This document shows positions 33,288 through 44,999 of a stretch of 64,000 nt of DNA, in pieces (position 1 is the stretch's first letter; each line of letters begins with the position of its first letter). Below the pieces are notes generated by a model, which saw only the letters and a program-made list of their open reading frames with translations, was not told where the DNA came from and searched no databases. The translations under genes were made by a program, and so were the position numbers. Origin of the DNA: Gambelia wislizenii (Eukaryota; Chordata; Lepidosauria; Squamata; Crotaphytidae); NCBI GenBank assembly GCA_030847615.1, contig JAUMIR010000001.1, forward strand, positions 289,504,187 through 289,568,186. Direction: 5' to 3'.

Positions 33288-33571
33288 TAGGGAGGCCTCA
33301 TGGTGCAGCGGTTAAATGCCAGTACTGCAAGTCACCACATTGCAAGTTTGATCCCAGAGGGCTCTAAGGTTCACTCAACCTTCCATCCTTTTGTAGGTCA
33401 GTAAAATGAGTACCCAGCTTGTGGGGGCAATTAGCGAACACACATTGGAAACCCCTTAATGTGGTGTAGATGTGTAAATTGCTATTGCTTAAAAACAAGT
33501 TGTAAGCCACTCTGGGAGCCTTTGTGACTCAAGAGTGAGGTATAAATACCTTAAATAAATAAACAAACAAA
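33288..33571 (+). repeat. tRNA-derived SINE (family S2), plus strand
   Basis: The head is 'ggaggcctcatggtgcagcg' plus 'gttaaa' (A-box-like TGGTGCAGCGG), with a B-box-like 'gcaagtttgatcccaga'. The body is 'cccagcttgtgggggcaatt'. The tail is 'gtataaataccttaaataaa'. A reverse copy of the same family is at 43400-43664. It differs from the Sauria type in body and tail. Confidence 0.8.
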
Positions 33572-33959
33572 TGAATAATATAGTTCCAGTCATGGTTATG
33601 TGCCGTACTGCCCTTCTTTATCTTATACAGCAATAGTGGACAAAACCATCTTCAGTGCTGCCAATAACACACAGAGGTTCATCTACACGAGCCCTTCCCC
33701 CAAAATGTAGTCCCCTGCAGTAATAGCAAGTTGCTGCAGCTGTGACTTGTCTTAATGGTGGTTTTGTGTGCCAAAGCCCCCATAAACTTCACATGCAAGA
33801 TGGTGGCTGCGAGTGATTTACCTGCATTAGTACCTAGCCACCACCACATTTTTTTAAAATGATGTCTACAGCCATAGAGCGATTTTTCTATTTTACAGTG
33901 CAGCAAAACAAACTGGAAACATGTTTTATTGCCTTAGTGACCACTCGCTAAAGTAGAAA

Positions 33960-34600
33960 AAAATCTTGGCTCCATGTGCTTGACCTGTTAGCTAGCCCCA
34001 CCCCCTGTACCTGTCCAGCCAATTAGGTTTGCGCTTCCTCTGCTACCGGACTACGATTCATATCGAATCACTGTCCTAACAAGGGGGAATACACATTCCC
34101 CACGCTGTTTTTGACAGACTCCGGGAAATCTGTAAAGGCTTTTCCTCCAGAGTTTCAGTGGTTTTTTGCTCCCCTCCTTCTGAATACAGCATAATGCTTT
34201 TGGATCCCATTAAGAAACGCTGTCTTCTTCTCGAATTCTATTTTATTGATTTATTTATTTGTTTTAGATTTTACATATGTTCTTGCATGTTATCAGAACA
34301 TTGTTACATAGTCTTCATCACAAACAATTTCAAAACTTAATCTCTTTTGACTTCCACTGTTATGTTTGCCCAATTTGGTTGCAATAAACTATTAAGCTAA
34401 TCCTTATCCTTCTATTCTAACATTTTATCAGTTACATATTGTTCTAATTTTACTTCAATCTTGTCAAAATACCTTTTCTCATATTCCCATTGTTTTTTAC
34501 CATATCCTTCAATTCTACAAGGAGTATTTTAACCATTTAGACAACCCCAGAATTGCAAATACTTATCACATTCAGGAATTTGTCTTTAACGCTCATTGCT
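33960..34600 (+). repeat. Unclassified interspersed repeat, copy 2, with insertion
   Basis: It parallels 20-345: 'aaatctgtaaaggcttttcc', 'cccctccttctgaataca' and 'gtattttaaccatttagaca'. It is interrupted at 34241-34510 by a foreign 270-bp segment bounded by AATTCTA on each side. Confidence 0.65.
34241..34510. mobile_element. 270-bp insertion with 7-bp target duplication
   Basis: AATTCTA occurs at 34234-34240 and again at 34511-34517. The paralogous copy at 275-285 has a single AATTCTA and no insert. The insert starts with T-rich 'ttttattgatttatttattt', as a reverse-oriented A-rich tail would, and looks like a LINE or SINE 3' piece in minus orientation. The family was not identified. Confidence 0.7.
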
Positions 34601-35370
34601 TTGCCCAGTTTAGATCCTCTCAATATTTATTCAGGGGCCTCAGTTTCCTCACAAAGCATTTCTCAACGGGATGAGGAGTTATTAGACTTGTCTACCAGCT
34701 AGCTTATCTGCATATTCTACCTGAATTTTGTAACCACTGTACAAGGGGTGTCCCAATTTATGTAACTTTGCTACAGGGAATCTCCCTGCTAGAACTCTGT
34801 AGAAGCACCGACAGTTATCTACTATTATTTGGTATTGTCTACACTGACACAATACAGCCTGGCCTGACACATTTTAATCGTGTGGTCTGTCCTGTCTTGG
34901 AACCTGACTTCAGTAAGCAAGCTCACTAGTCACTCAAATGTGTGAGTCACAGAGACCACAAGAAAGAAGAACCAGTTGCTTACCCATAACTGTGGTTCTC
35001 CAAGTAGTCATCTGTGAACTCACACAACCCACCTTCCTTCCCTGTCTGTGCTGGTACCTTTCTAGTCACAGATTTGATGTTGAGGGTGAGGCACAGAGGT
35101 GAACCTAGACATGCACTGTAGAGGTTAGTGATGAAACTCCCATCAAAACTGTTCTCAGTTCTGGAATAGTCCAGTCATGGTTCTGAGGTGGCTCAAGATA
35201 CTTTAGGTTTGAGTTGCCAGATGACCACTAAAAGAACCAGTTGCAGTTAAACAACCCATTTTGTAGGAAAGATGACTGGACATACACCAGAGAAAAGTGT
35301 CTGGGTCAAAATCCAGGAATCAGGGATTACTTCCAGCAAGGAAAATGCAATAAGCACATAAGGCCCAAGG

Positions 35371-35459
35371 CTTAAGTCCTATGCACACTTACCCAAGAAT
35401 AAGTGCCATTGAACCCAATGGGACTTACTCTCTGAGGGAACCACGCATAGGATGGCACC
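35371..35459. repeat. Short inverted-end repeat (family V), copy 2
   Basis: 'aagtcctatgcacacttacc', 'cattgaacccaatgggactt' and 'acgcataggatggcacc'. It is the partner of 10979-11064. Confidence 0.6.
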
Positions 35460-36150
35460 ATGTGAACGTATTTGGGTCTATTGTGCAATCTTCTTGCTTT
35501 ATGCAATCATAATTCTGATCTGAGAAATTGTGTCATTTCCTGTGTTAATTACTATACAATGATCTTACAAATATACAGATGATATTGATCATCTGCCACT
35601 TGTAAAACTCTTTTTAGCTTATTAGTTAGTCTAGCCTTATTTCAGTTTCATAAATTCTGAGTCATCTTAGATTTTAACTATACTATTTAAATATAGTACA
35701 GTAATTGTAATGTAAGATTTTATCAGAGGAAATTTTTATATTACATCTTATTCCCTTAATATCAGTAGATCTGACTCTTAGCTCATGAATTATAATTAAA
35801 TTAGTATAACATTCAGCCAACTGAATTCTCTTATATGAGCCAATTCTAGTAACATGATGCTCTAATCTTTGGTATGAATTACTTTGTTTAGGGAAAACTT
35901 CAATGTTGTATGTACAGACTTCTACTCATGCAACTGGACTTTTCCCTCATCTCCTTCTTCTTGAAGCTCTTTGTCTTCCTCAGACATGCTTGGGGGGGCG
36001 GGGCGGCAGGGTTTACCCTACAACCTCTGGGGCAGATTTTGAGGGTAAACAGGGGAAAGGGTATGTTTGTTCCTTCCCATTCTGCTGATGGAAGCTGTTC
36101 CATCAATGGGAGCATGCTACCAAATGTAATTTCTCTCTCTCTCTTTTTAG

Positions 36151-36220
36151 CCTTGTGGTACAAGATGTTTTTACCTCCACAGTTTGATAGATCCAAGAAG
36201 TATCCTCTTCTCATACAGGT
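36151..36220 (+). CDS. FAP: FAP exon, residues 517(part)-540(part)
   Basis: The acceptor is ctctttttag. The donor is ATACAGGT|gtatgt; this choice, rather than CAG|gtgtat, is forced by the frame into the next exon. It encodes (T)LWYKMFLPPQFDRSKKYPL, then LIQ(V). Human has TLWYKMILPPQFDRSKKYPL and LIQV. This is the start of the hydrolase fold. Confidence 0.96.
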
Positions 36221-37327
36221 GTATGTAAACTTTTCTTTATTTTTTTCATTTCTGTCATTTTAAAACATAATCTTTCTTTGTCCAATGTCACTTCAAATAT
36301 TGTCAAATGTTTCAATGGCTGTATAACTCAGTAGTAAAAGTTGGAATTACATTGTCAAGAAAACAGAATGGGGCAGAGGAAGAAACATAGGATGTGCAGG
36401 AGGAAGTGAGCTTGACTATAGCTTTGTGTCCCCAATATAAAAGATACACTGGTCAATAAAGTGTTTGCATTTGTATTAGTATGCATTTAACCTTGGTTGG
36501 AACTAGGTTATGTGCATGTAGTTAATGTAGTTAGACCTAAATTTGAACCTGACTTCTGCCTGTTTTGGATGCTGTCCCCTCAACTCGGAAGAATCATTCA
36601 TAGCTTGGGGTTTTGTGGAAAACTGGCTTTCCTTTTGGATGTTCTATTAATGGTTGTAGCTAGAAGAGTCCCTCAGCTAAATGACAAAAGGCATCAACTC
36701 TTATTATGAGGTGGAAAACGCAAGAACAAGAGGGAAGGGCCAAGTTTTGCTAGGTGACCCATGTTTCGGACCCATAAAGGAGAATAGACAGTACAATGGC
36801 TCTATACACACTGATTTTTGTGCTTCGCCTCAGGTGTTTATTACTCCAGACTCTTTTGTGAAGTTTTCCAAATGCGCTATATGCCTTTGCTAATCTGTGA
36901 TCAATCTCTTTGTCAATCTTGGCACCTGAGGACACACACACACACAAAAACACCATAAGCTTGCACAGAGGAGATAAAAGTTTTGATATTTTTTCATTCT
37001 TGGGTAAAAGAAGAAAACGAGTGAAGATTTACATTTCATGGTGTGAGGATCAAAACCTATAAATTTTAGTAGATTTTAGAAAGAAACTTTAAAAATCCAA
37101 TACCTATTTGAGTTTCCCCAGGGATTTTCCTAATGTAATCTGACAGATATGACATGGAGATCTAGTAGTCTCCAATTCCTCTAGTCTTAGGGTAAAACAA
37201 ACAAACTAACAAAAAACATGTGAACCTAACTGCATTTGTTAAATGTTTTTGCCCTCTTTTGCTGTTCAAAGAAAGTGCTTTGTCATTCACAATGCTGAAA
37301 CTGAAATACCATAAATATTTGCTGTAG
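36221..37327 (+). other. FAP intron with a LINE RT fragment
   Basis: A canonical gtatgt...tgctgtag intron of 1.1 kb. It holds a minus-strand LINE piece at 36740-36935. Nothing else is recognised. Confidence 0.75.
36740..36935 (-). pseudogene. LINE RT fragment between RT core and C terminus
   Basis: The minus-strand frame reads VSSGAKIDKEIDHRLAKAYS, then AFGKLHKRVWSNKHLRRSTK and VYRAIVLSILLYGSETW. This is the conserved stretch of RTE/jockey-like LINEs that would sit between the two pieces found at 23322-24020. It is probably from the same LINE family. Confidence 0.78.
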
Positions 37328-37522
37328 GTATGCAGGACCTTGCAGTCAAAATGTGAAACCCACTTTTGGTGTTACCTGGATAACCTATCTTGCAAGCAAA
37401 GAAGAGATTGTGGTAGCTCTTGTGGATGGGAGGGGAACAGCTTTCCAAGGAGATAAAATGATGCATGCAGTCTATCGAAAACTTGGGGTTTATGAAGTTG
37501 ATGATCAAATCTCAGCTGTAAG
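37328..37522 (+). CDS. FAP: FAP exon, residues 540(part)-605(part): oxyanion Tyr541
   Basis: The acceptor is tgctgtag and the donor GTAAG|gtaaga. It encodes YAGPCSQNVKPTFGVTWITY, then LASKEEIVVALVDGRGTAFQ and GDKMMHAVYRKLGVYEVDDQ. The first whole codon is Tyr541, whose hydroxyl helps form the oxyanion hole in the family. VDGRGTAFQGDK is strictly FAP/DPP4-like. Gly542 of human FAP is Ala here, as in DPP4. Confidence 0.97.
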
Positions 37523-39904
37523 GTAAGACTACAAGGACAGTTCTGTGACATACATTCTAGGCCCTCTACAAGCAAGGAGCAGGCAGCTTTTGTGGTCTGT
37601 ACAAGGACAATATAACTGTTGTTGTAGATAAATATTACATGTTCAGTAAAAGCACTAGTCATATCCCCTTCCATGAGTTTAGAAAGTCTAACCAGTTATC
37701 TAATAGTCATGCTAGAAAAAAATAATTTAGTATTGAAATTTGCAAAGCAAAATTTGAAATTTAGTTACATTAGCCAAACTTCCATATGTGAGTTTTCCAT
37801 GTTTCAGATACTTGGTCTCTTGCATTGGGATGCAAAAACATGGATGTTATAGTGTATTGGTTTATTTTCAGTCTGTTTTCATTGATGTAATTACAATGCC
37901 AAAACAAACCATTTTGAGAAACTGAATTATTGATGTTCTATGAAAATTAACTTAGCTATAGAATATCTCACTATTAGCAAAAGTAGTGTGCAAAAAAGGG
38001 ACCTATTTTTGTTATAAATTCAAGAAAAATATCCATTTTAGTCTCTGTAGAGCAGAAATAACAAGACTCTTAAGAGACATCATAAATATTAATTAATGTT
38101 TTGGGGCATGAAGGTCAGCTCTGATGAACCAAACCTTTTCCTACAAAAGCCCAACTCATATCTTTTAAGACTCCAAAAGAGTCTTTGATAACTTGTTCTA
38201 TTTCTTGTCTCACTTTCAATTATTATTGACTTATTGGAGAAGTTTTTCTTATCCTATTGGACACCTTTTTCTTCCCTTCTGGATCTGACGGAATCCTTGA
38301 AAGGCCTTTGGGCTGGTTTCAGGAGTTGTCCAATGCTGCAAGATATAAAACATGTCCTTCTTCATAGTCTGTTCCTCACACAAATGTGGTCTTGTGACTG
38401 TATAGAGCCTCACATGGAAAGTTCCCTAGCAAAGTACGTTGACAGGAACCTCACCCTCTACTTCCTGAGATTCATGCTCTAGTGCCCAAAGCTAATCCTC
38501 CTCTGTTCCTTTGTGTCCACCACAGAGTTAATATCACTAAGGCTAACATAGTTCTTGCTTCTGCTGAGCATAGAATTTCATCAAGTATTCTCTCTAACTA
38601 GGATTCCTTCCCCAGTCCCCATTCCAATTACTTGTGGAGGCAAAGTCTCTTCATCAGATGCCCACTCACAGTGTTTATTTTGTATAGAATGAATGTTCCA
38701 TATTTCTAGCCTGTTTAGTCTGTACTGGTTTTACCTTTCATGTCTTCAGTTTCACTTGTGGGAGTTGTCTGTTGAAGGTAGCAGAAAAGACAGTACAAAA
38801 TTGTCTATTGCATTTTGCCTCAGCCACACTCTGTACAAGGAGGAAATGAGTTTGATCCTCCATATGTGGGTACTAATTGGTATATGGACTTTTTTTTTTA
38901 AGGCTGAGCAAGGGTTATCTCAAAATAATGGGGAGTTGATTCTGAATGGTAGAGCCAAGAATAGAACTATGAACACTCTCATCACCACACCTGTGCTCCA
39001 TGTATTTGATAGCACTATATCTATACAGACCCCCCCCTCTTATCTCACCCATCCTGTTTCTGCCTATTGACTCTTCCATTTTCTCCTTGTATCAAGAAGG
39101 AGGTTGCCAAGAGTGAGATTGACATGGATTAGATATTTCACCCATTTCCACCTTCTTATCATGATTGCTTGTTTGCCTTTCTTTTTGTACAACGGAACAA
39201 CAGCACTATCTGCGTTATAGTAACCATAAAAGTTATCTGTTCATTTTTATTTCTCTGAAGTGTTCACAGACAACAGAAGATACTTGGGGTGGGGGTGGGG
39301 GAGGACTGATCAGCCTATTTCTGCTCCATGGCAGTTTCATAACTTTACAGCATCCTGTTTCTGTATCAACCTGCAAATTAAAAGAAATGCATGAAATTCT
39401 GTATTGTATTTAATGTATTTTTATAGACAAAACATTGTAGTATCTATTTTATCTTAAAATACATGTGCTATGTATTTTATCCTAAATTCTACACTTTAAA
39501 TTAAAATGCACATTTTAATAGGTATTTCGCACATTGTTTGAGCTGCGAACTATATTGCAAAGTCTTCTTGTTGTTAACTGCTGTCAAGTCTAAACAAAGC
39601 TAAAGGAGTTCAATTTTACTACCCTTTGTCGCAGTCCCCACATGGCCAAAAAGTAGGAGTGGCCTCTGTTTGCATGAGATCCCTCACAACAATGCAAGCA
39701 ATATCTAAGGCAGCATGTAGGCCTGTGACTCCAACACCATCACTTTTCTTTCCTTATTTTTTATCATCTTTTGCCTGATGAGGAAACCAGGAGAGCCTCG
39801 AAAGCTTGCATCATGTGTGTTGCATTTTGGTTTGCCAATAAAGGTATTGCTCTTTTGTGGATTTTGTATTTTGTTTTGTTTTGCTGCATGGCCAACAGGG
39901 CTAC

Positions 39905-40415
39905 ACCTGAATATGCCACCAAGTTGACTTCAACTTAGGATGGCCCTATGAATAAGAGACCTCCAAGTCACCCTATCCTCAACAGCCCTGCTCAGGTCTT
40001 GCAGACTCAGGGCTGTGGCTTCCTTGATTGAGTCTATCTATCTGAAATGTGGTCTTCCTCTTCTCCTACTGCCTTCTACCTTCCCAAGCATTATTGTCTT
40101 TTCTAGTGAGTCATGTCTTCACATGATATGTCCAAAGTACGACAGTCTCATTTTAGTCATCTTGGCTTCTAGGGAGAGGTTTGATATACTATAGGACCCA
40201 TTTCTTAGTCATCTTAGCTTCTAGGGAATGTTTAGGTTTGGTTTACTCTAGGACCCATTTATTTGTCTTTTTAGTAGTCCACGATATCTACAGAATTCTT
40301 CTCCATTACCACATTTCAAAAAGTTGATTTTCTTTCTATCAGCTCTCTTCACTGTCCAGCTCTCATAACCATACATAGAAACTGGAAATATGATGACATG
40401 GGCCTAGAAAAGTGC
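39905..40415 (-). repeat. BovB-like (RTE) LINE fragment, minus strand
   Basis: Antisense, it reads through 'catgtcatcatatttccagt', 'ttctatgtatggttatgaga', 'gctggacagtgaagagagct', 'gatagaaagaaaatcaactt' and 'tttgaaatgtggtaatggag'. This encodes the typical VSMYGYESWTVKR and DRKKINFLKCG-like end of a BovB RT ORF. The 3' part runs to 'caacttggtggcatattcag'. It includes an internal partial duplication near 40160-40250. Confidence 0.82.
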
Positions 40416-40929
40416 AAAAGCAAAGGATAACTGTGTTCATCTTTATTTATGTATTAATCTGGGAAATGCAAATTAGATTCTTTGATTAAAAATGTGGATT
40501 GCATGATATCCTTGAACATCCATAGATGTCACTAAGTGTCCATCAACTAGTGCAGAGAAGCATTAAGTCACACAGTTATGTTGATACTTGAAAGTCTACA
40601 GTGTACAGGGAAATGTCTGGACTCATTGAGAAAAGTATCTTAAGAGCCTTGTCACCTTCCAGTTGACTATTGTTGTCAGGCCTCAGTGTGCATCCTGTGT
40701 AGTCACACCAGAATAATTTTGACTTGGCAGCTCTGAAGCTGCAAGGAATAGGTAATAACAAAGATCAATGACTGGAGCTTGGGAATGTTCTTTGGACTAC
40801 AGGTCCCAGAATTCCCCAGCCAGCAGCCATTGCAGTAATTTGTGTGTGGGCTCCTCATTAAAATGAATGTACTGCCAGAAAGGATCCTGGTGTCAACATT
40901 ATCATCCTTAACATTTGGAGCTTTTCTTA

Positions 40930-41048
40930 TGTGCCATGAAAACCCACTGGCAAGCCACACACTCTCAGCCTCAACCTGTGATAGGTTTGTCTTAGGGTCT
41001 CCATAAGTCAGAAACAACTTGAAGGCACACAACAACACAACAACAATT
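40930..41048 (+). repeat. Sauria-type SINE, 5'-truncated
   Basis: 'gccatgaaaacccactggca', 'gataggtttgtcttagggtc' and 'tccataagtcagaaacaact' are followed by 'tgaaggcacacaacaacaca'. The tail is complete; the tRNA head is missing or diverged. Confidence 0.8.
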
Positions 41049-42415
41049 AATATACCAACTCAAAAGCGAGCCACTGACAGGGACATGAAAAACAGCCTTT
41101 GACCTTTTCTGGCCTTCTTATCATTTTCTTTTCTTCAGCCTCTTATCTGCTGCTGAACCAGTTTCCTTCTGATAGCTTGCCATTGTAACGATCCAATTAT
41201 TTTTATCTTTTTCATACAACTGTTTCGTTGGTTCTAAGAGGTTTTGTCAAGTCAAGTTCCCTTCATGCCTTCTTCCTTTCCCTCATAGGAGTATTCCATT
41301 TAGATATAGGACTCAGTATCCTGGCTCATGATTGGATCCTCAGTAATATTAGTTCCTGTCAAGCTACTTACCATCTCTCTACTCCAAACTCTTTCCATTC
41401 TTTGGCAGACATATGAAATGGTTTCCACTTGTTTACTTCATTTGTATCCTGCCTTCACTTCAAGTAGCTCAGAGCAGAGTCCTAACTGCCCTAACTGACT
41501 TTTCTGCTGTTGGTTCTCCAGGAGATACTGATGTGCCACCATTGGCCATAGACAAGCCATGATTTGAACTTCAATTACCGACATATTGAAGCATGATATT
41601 TCTAGACTAGCTTTCTTCCACCTAGTGCCCTTCACATGTATTGGACTGTAACTCCCATTATCCCCACTTAGCATGGCCTTTACAAAAAACTACTCTAGCT
41701 ACTACAGTGCATTCAAAAATAGCAGGAAAAAAGGTCTTTGTCATTGTGTGTGTGTTTTATTGATTATCAGGAAGTCCTGGGTCTAATTTCAGATTAGTAG
41801 ACATGAGTGTTCGACTAATCTCAGAGATATTTGCCCATCTCTGTCTTATAACATCCAACCCCATAATAAATCAGTTGGAGTTACATTATAAATACAGCTG
41901 ATTTTATAATTTATAGACCAGTTGTAAAATTCATGCAAATGTATGCCCCCTTCCTCTTCTCTTCCATGGAAGAAAGAGGGCTCTTCTGAGAATTCCCAGT
42001 TATGGCAGAACTGGTTAGTTGAAACTATGCGACTATTTGATCCTGGTTTTTTTGAACTCAGATTAAATCAAGGAATCCTCCTTAATTTAAAATCAAAGGA
42101 CGAAGCTTTCAGTTTCCTCTTATAGCCATCAGAGGAAGCTAGTCTTGCGTCAAGTTGCACACATAATCATATGCTATGGTTCAGTGTCCCACTATGCTTT
42201 GCTTTTCCAGTCTCAAAACCTGGTTTAAATCATCTTGCATTTAGTATCCACATAAGGACTAATCAAAGTCCTTTTTTTTTTTTGGCATTAAAATTATATT
42301 CTTACTGGAACCACAAAATAATTGCAGGGGTGGGGAAAATAATTTCTATCACTTCTGGGTTTTTCTGTTATTTTTTTTTTTACCTAATGAGACTTTTTTT
42401 TATTATTTCCAACAG

Positions 42416-42470
42416 AAAGTTTGTAGACATGGGATTCATTGATGAAAAAAGAATAGCCATATGGGGCTGG
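42416..42470 (+). CDS. FAP: FAP exon, residues 605(part)-623
   Basis: The acceptor is tttccaacag and the donor GGCTGG|gtatgt. It encodes (R)KFVDMGFIDEKRIAIWGW. It ends exactly one codon before the catalytic serine, so the GWSYGG nucleophile elbow is split by a 6.0-kb intron. Confidence 0.97.
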
Positions 42471-43399
42471 GTATGTATAGTTTAAAAATATTCTTACACC
42501 ATTAGATTTCCATATGTTCACACATGATTATAATGTTTTTTAAAAAACGAACATAAACAGCTGCATCACTTTTCTGGAGCCAGCCCACATTTCCACTGCT
42601 TCAGCACCCTCCTTCCTCCATTCTCAGTGTATTTCTCTATTGGATTTTTGTGTCTGTATCTTCATTATAGCAAGATCTTATGAGTAAGGTCATAGGCTAA
42701 ACAGCAGCTCAACAGGAGGCTCAGTGTAGCTGAAGATCTTGTAGACTAACTGGGATACAAGCCAGCAATCAATTGGATTTTGCTCAGTTTTGGTTTGTTT
42801 GTAAATGTTACTTTGTCTTTGATTGATTATCTCTCTAGAATGGTTTCCTTCTCACTCTCTCTTCAGCTGATGGAGTTGTTTCTCCAGGAAAATTTCTTTT
42901 AGTCTGTCACTCCCAGTTTGTTTTTGCTCTGTTCCTCCTGAAATTCCATGAGAGCAGCTTGCCCAGAAACATGAAAAAGGGCAGATTTTTAAAGTGAACA
43001 TGTTTAAAACAGAATACTGTTAGAGATCAGTCTGACATTTTTGTGCTAATTTCTTGCATTAACACATTTCTTTTTTGTGGGGAGGGAAACCTCTTTGGCT
43101 GTGGTCCAAAGGTGACATAATTCTGTACATGAGAAAGCATCAGGTTGTGATTAAATGATGTCACTGTAAGATATTTGGATGTTAGGCTTAGCATCTGGAA
43201 AAGGGTGTGTCTATGTACATGTTAAATTTACTAAATCCCAAGAACTCAGACCAGGTACCATACATTGTACTGTACATCCATTGTACATAAAAAGCACAGT
43301 TCTTGTTTCCAGTCTTACAAAAAACATTTTTCACTTATGGTTGACATGGCCATTTGAGTGACAAAGCATCCTTCCCTTTTTTTCCCCCTTCTTTTTTTT

Positions 43400-43664
43400 T
43401 AATTTAGTTATTTATACCCCGCTCTTCAGCCACAAGGCTATCAGAGCAGCTTACAAATTGTTTTAAGCAATAGCTATTTACACATCTACACTGTATTAAA
43501 CAGTTTTTATTGTGTGTTAGCTAATTGCCCCCACAAGCTGGGCACTCATTTTACCGACCTACGAAAGGATGGAAGGCTGAGTGAACCTTGGAGCCTGCTG
43601 GAATCGAACTTGCAATGTGGTGGCTTGCAGTACTGGCATTTAACCACTGCACCACCAGGGCTCC
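43400..43664 (-). repeat. tRNA-derived SINE (family S2), minus strand
   Basis: It is the reverse complement of the layout at 33288-33571. 'agccctggtggtgcagtggt' at its head is followed by 'gcaagttcgattccagcagg' (B-box-like). The 'ccacaagctgggcactcatt' segment corresponds to the body. It ends in the AT-rich tail at 43400. Confidence 0.83.
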
Positions 43665-43677
43665 ATGATTTCTTGAG

Positions 43678-43686
43678 GTTGTTTTG

Positions 43687-43717
<31 letters not shown>

Positions 43718-43718
43718 T
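43678..43718. repeat. (TTTTG)n microsatellite
   Basis: At least seven TTTTG units followed by a T run. Confidence 0.88.
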
Positions 43719-43777
43719 GCCAATCGGAAAGAATTGTCTTCAAGTTATAATGATCTATGCAGAGCTTGGAAGAATTA

Positions 43778-43865
43778 TTTTTGGACTACAGCTCCCAGAA
43801 TCCTCCAGCCAACATGGGCAGCAGTTATGCTGGCTGGGGAATTCTGGGAGCCATAGTCCAAAAAA
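43778..43865. repeat. Hairpin repeat ('ggactacagctcccagaatcc' family)
   Basis: 'tttttggactacagctccca' plus 'gaatcctccagccaacat' is inverted as 'gctggctggggaattctggg' plus 'agccatagtccaaaaa'. It is an almost perfect inverted repeat about 88 bp long, probably a short hAT-type MITE. Confidence 0.8.
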
Positions 43866-44999
43866 GCAATTCCCTCCTGCCCTGTCCGCTCTGTCTCTGC
43901 AGAACCTAGGTTATTCCTGGACTTGTAAAGATGCAGTCATATTAATCCATGTTATGGTGCTGTTGCTGTTGTTTCTATGCAAACATTTGGCCATTGCTAG
44001 CAAACATGTTTGGGGGATTTCTTTTTCTTTTTCTTTTATAGTTATGGTTTACAGATTGTTAAATTTTTCAGACCCAGGCTCTAACTTGACTTGTGCTGTT
44101 CTGTTTGTTAAACCTTCTAGTGAAGGAGGAACTGTTTTTCACAGCCTCCTACTACTTACAGGGTGAAATTTAAAATGATTTTGAAGGCTGCCAAGCTTTG
44201 GCATTTTGCCTTTTGCCCATGCTGCATGCATTTGATATCCAACCATAGAACAATGAGACCAGACACAGAAAGCTGGGTTAAATAAGGGTCACTTTATTTG
44301 ACCTATTTCCTATTTAAGTTGATTGAACCTGGAAAAAGCAGGACAGGGAAGCAACCTGATATGGGTTCAGCTGAAGCCAAGTGTCTACCCTAGACTACCT
44401 CTTCAGCCTACCCTTGGGTGAAACACCTGAGCCCCAAGGGCAATTGAATTCTTGAGTTGCTCTCTGATCAGGCACTTACTGGGAGGTAAACCCTGGGCAC
44501 TCCCACCCAAGTTCCAGCACCTTATAAGTGAGTGCAAACGCCCCAGGTCAGCCTCAAGGGTAGACTCCTTCCCCAGGTCCCAGGACCTGTGGAAGCCATT
44601 CTAGAGCCCTGCCATTCACCAAAGGGTGCAATGATCCAAAGAGGAGCAGTCCAAGCCTTAAATAGCTTCAGCCCCAACCCCATCACATGCTGCATTTCTA
44701 GCACCCTCCACCATCCGCAAAGCCTCATGATCATGGAGGCCATCGAAAGAGTATGCTGCTCCAGGTATGTATTCTTCATTTCTGCTGCATCATTTTCTGC
44801 GGATACTCACTTTGATATAGTTGCCTGGATATTTTATTGCATTTAGAAACAATAACTGGTAGATTACATCTCTCTCTATTCAGTTATAGTTACTATTCAT
44901 CTTCAGCACACTGTAGACACCTTTTATCTCTGTAGCTTCCTTGCTTTTCTGGTTTTTAAAGGAGTAGTGGTGTTCCTTTACAGTACATAAGAAAAAGAA

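Larger units (their letters stand above)
29817..35275 (+). mobile_element. DIRS1-type retroelement, old copy A, with nested insertions
   Basis: The left end 'atgtggtctctgtgactcgt' plus 'attatgggcattg' matches the left end at 49917. The right part at 34938-35275 matches the internal complementary region and right end at 54540-54864 ('gtgtgagtcacagagaccac', 'atctgtgaactcacacaacc', 'aaagaaccagttgcagttaa'). Between them a BovB fragment, a solo LTR, a palindromic MITE, a tRNA SINE and an unclassified repeat are embedded. 31500-32870 is probably decayed gag-region sequence, judged by position only; no RT or recombinase frame survives. It is also possible that the two ends come from separate fragments. 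Confidence 0.65.
21920..36150 (+). other. FAP intron, 14.2 kb, mostly retroelements
   Basis: The donor is gtaagt and the acceptor ctctttttag. From left it contains a CR1/L3-like relic, a hairpin repeat, a 5'-inverted LINE, a DIRS-end mini element, a nearly intact CR1, a CR1 tail, and an old DIRS copy hosting BovB, a solo LTR, a MITE, a SINE and an unclassified repeat. The least explained parts are 21920-22270, 24550-25079, 31230-32878 and 35460-36150. Confidence 0.85.
37523..42415 (+). other. FAP intron, 4.9 kb
   Basis: A canonical gtaaga...tttccaacag intron. A BovB-like fragment lies at 39905-40415 and a Sauria SINE end at 40930-41048. A half copy of the 'ggactac...cccagaatt' repeat is near 40796-40835. 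37523-39900 and 41050-42415 show no recognisable gene or family. Confidence 0.65.

Noticed and set aside
36211..36216. Alternative donor CAG|gtgtat for the FAP exon at 36151
   Set aside because: Would shift the frame at the junction with 37328; the donor two bases later (GT|gtatgt) gives the conserved QVYAGP.
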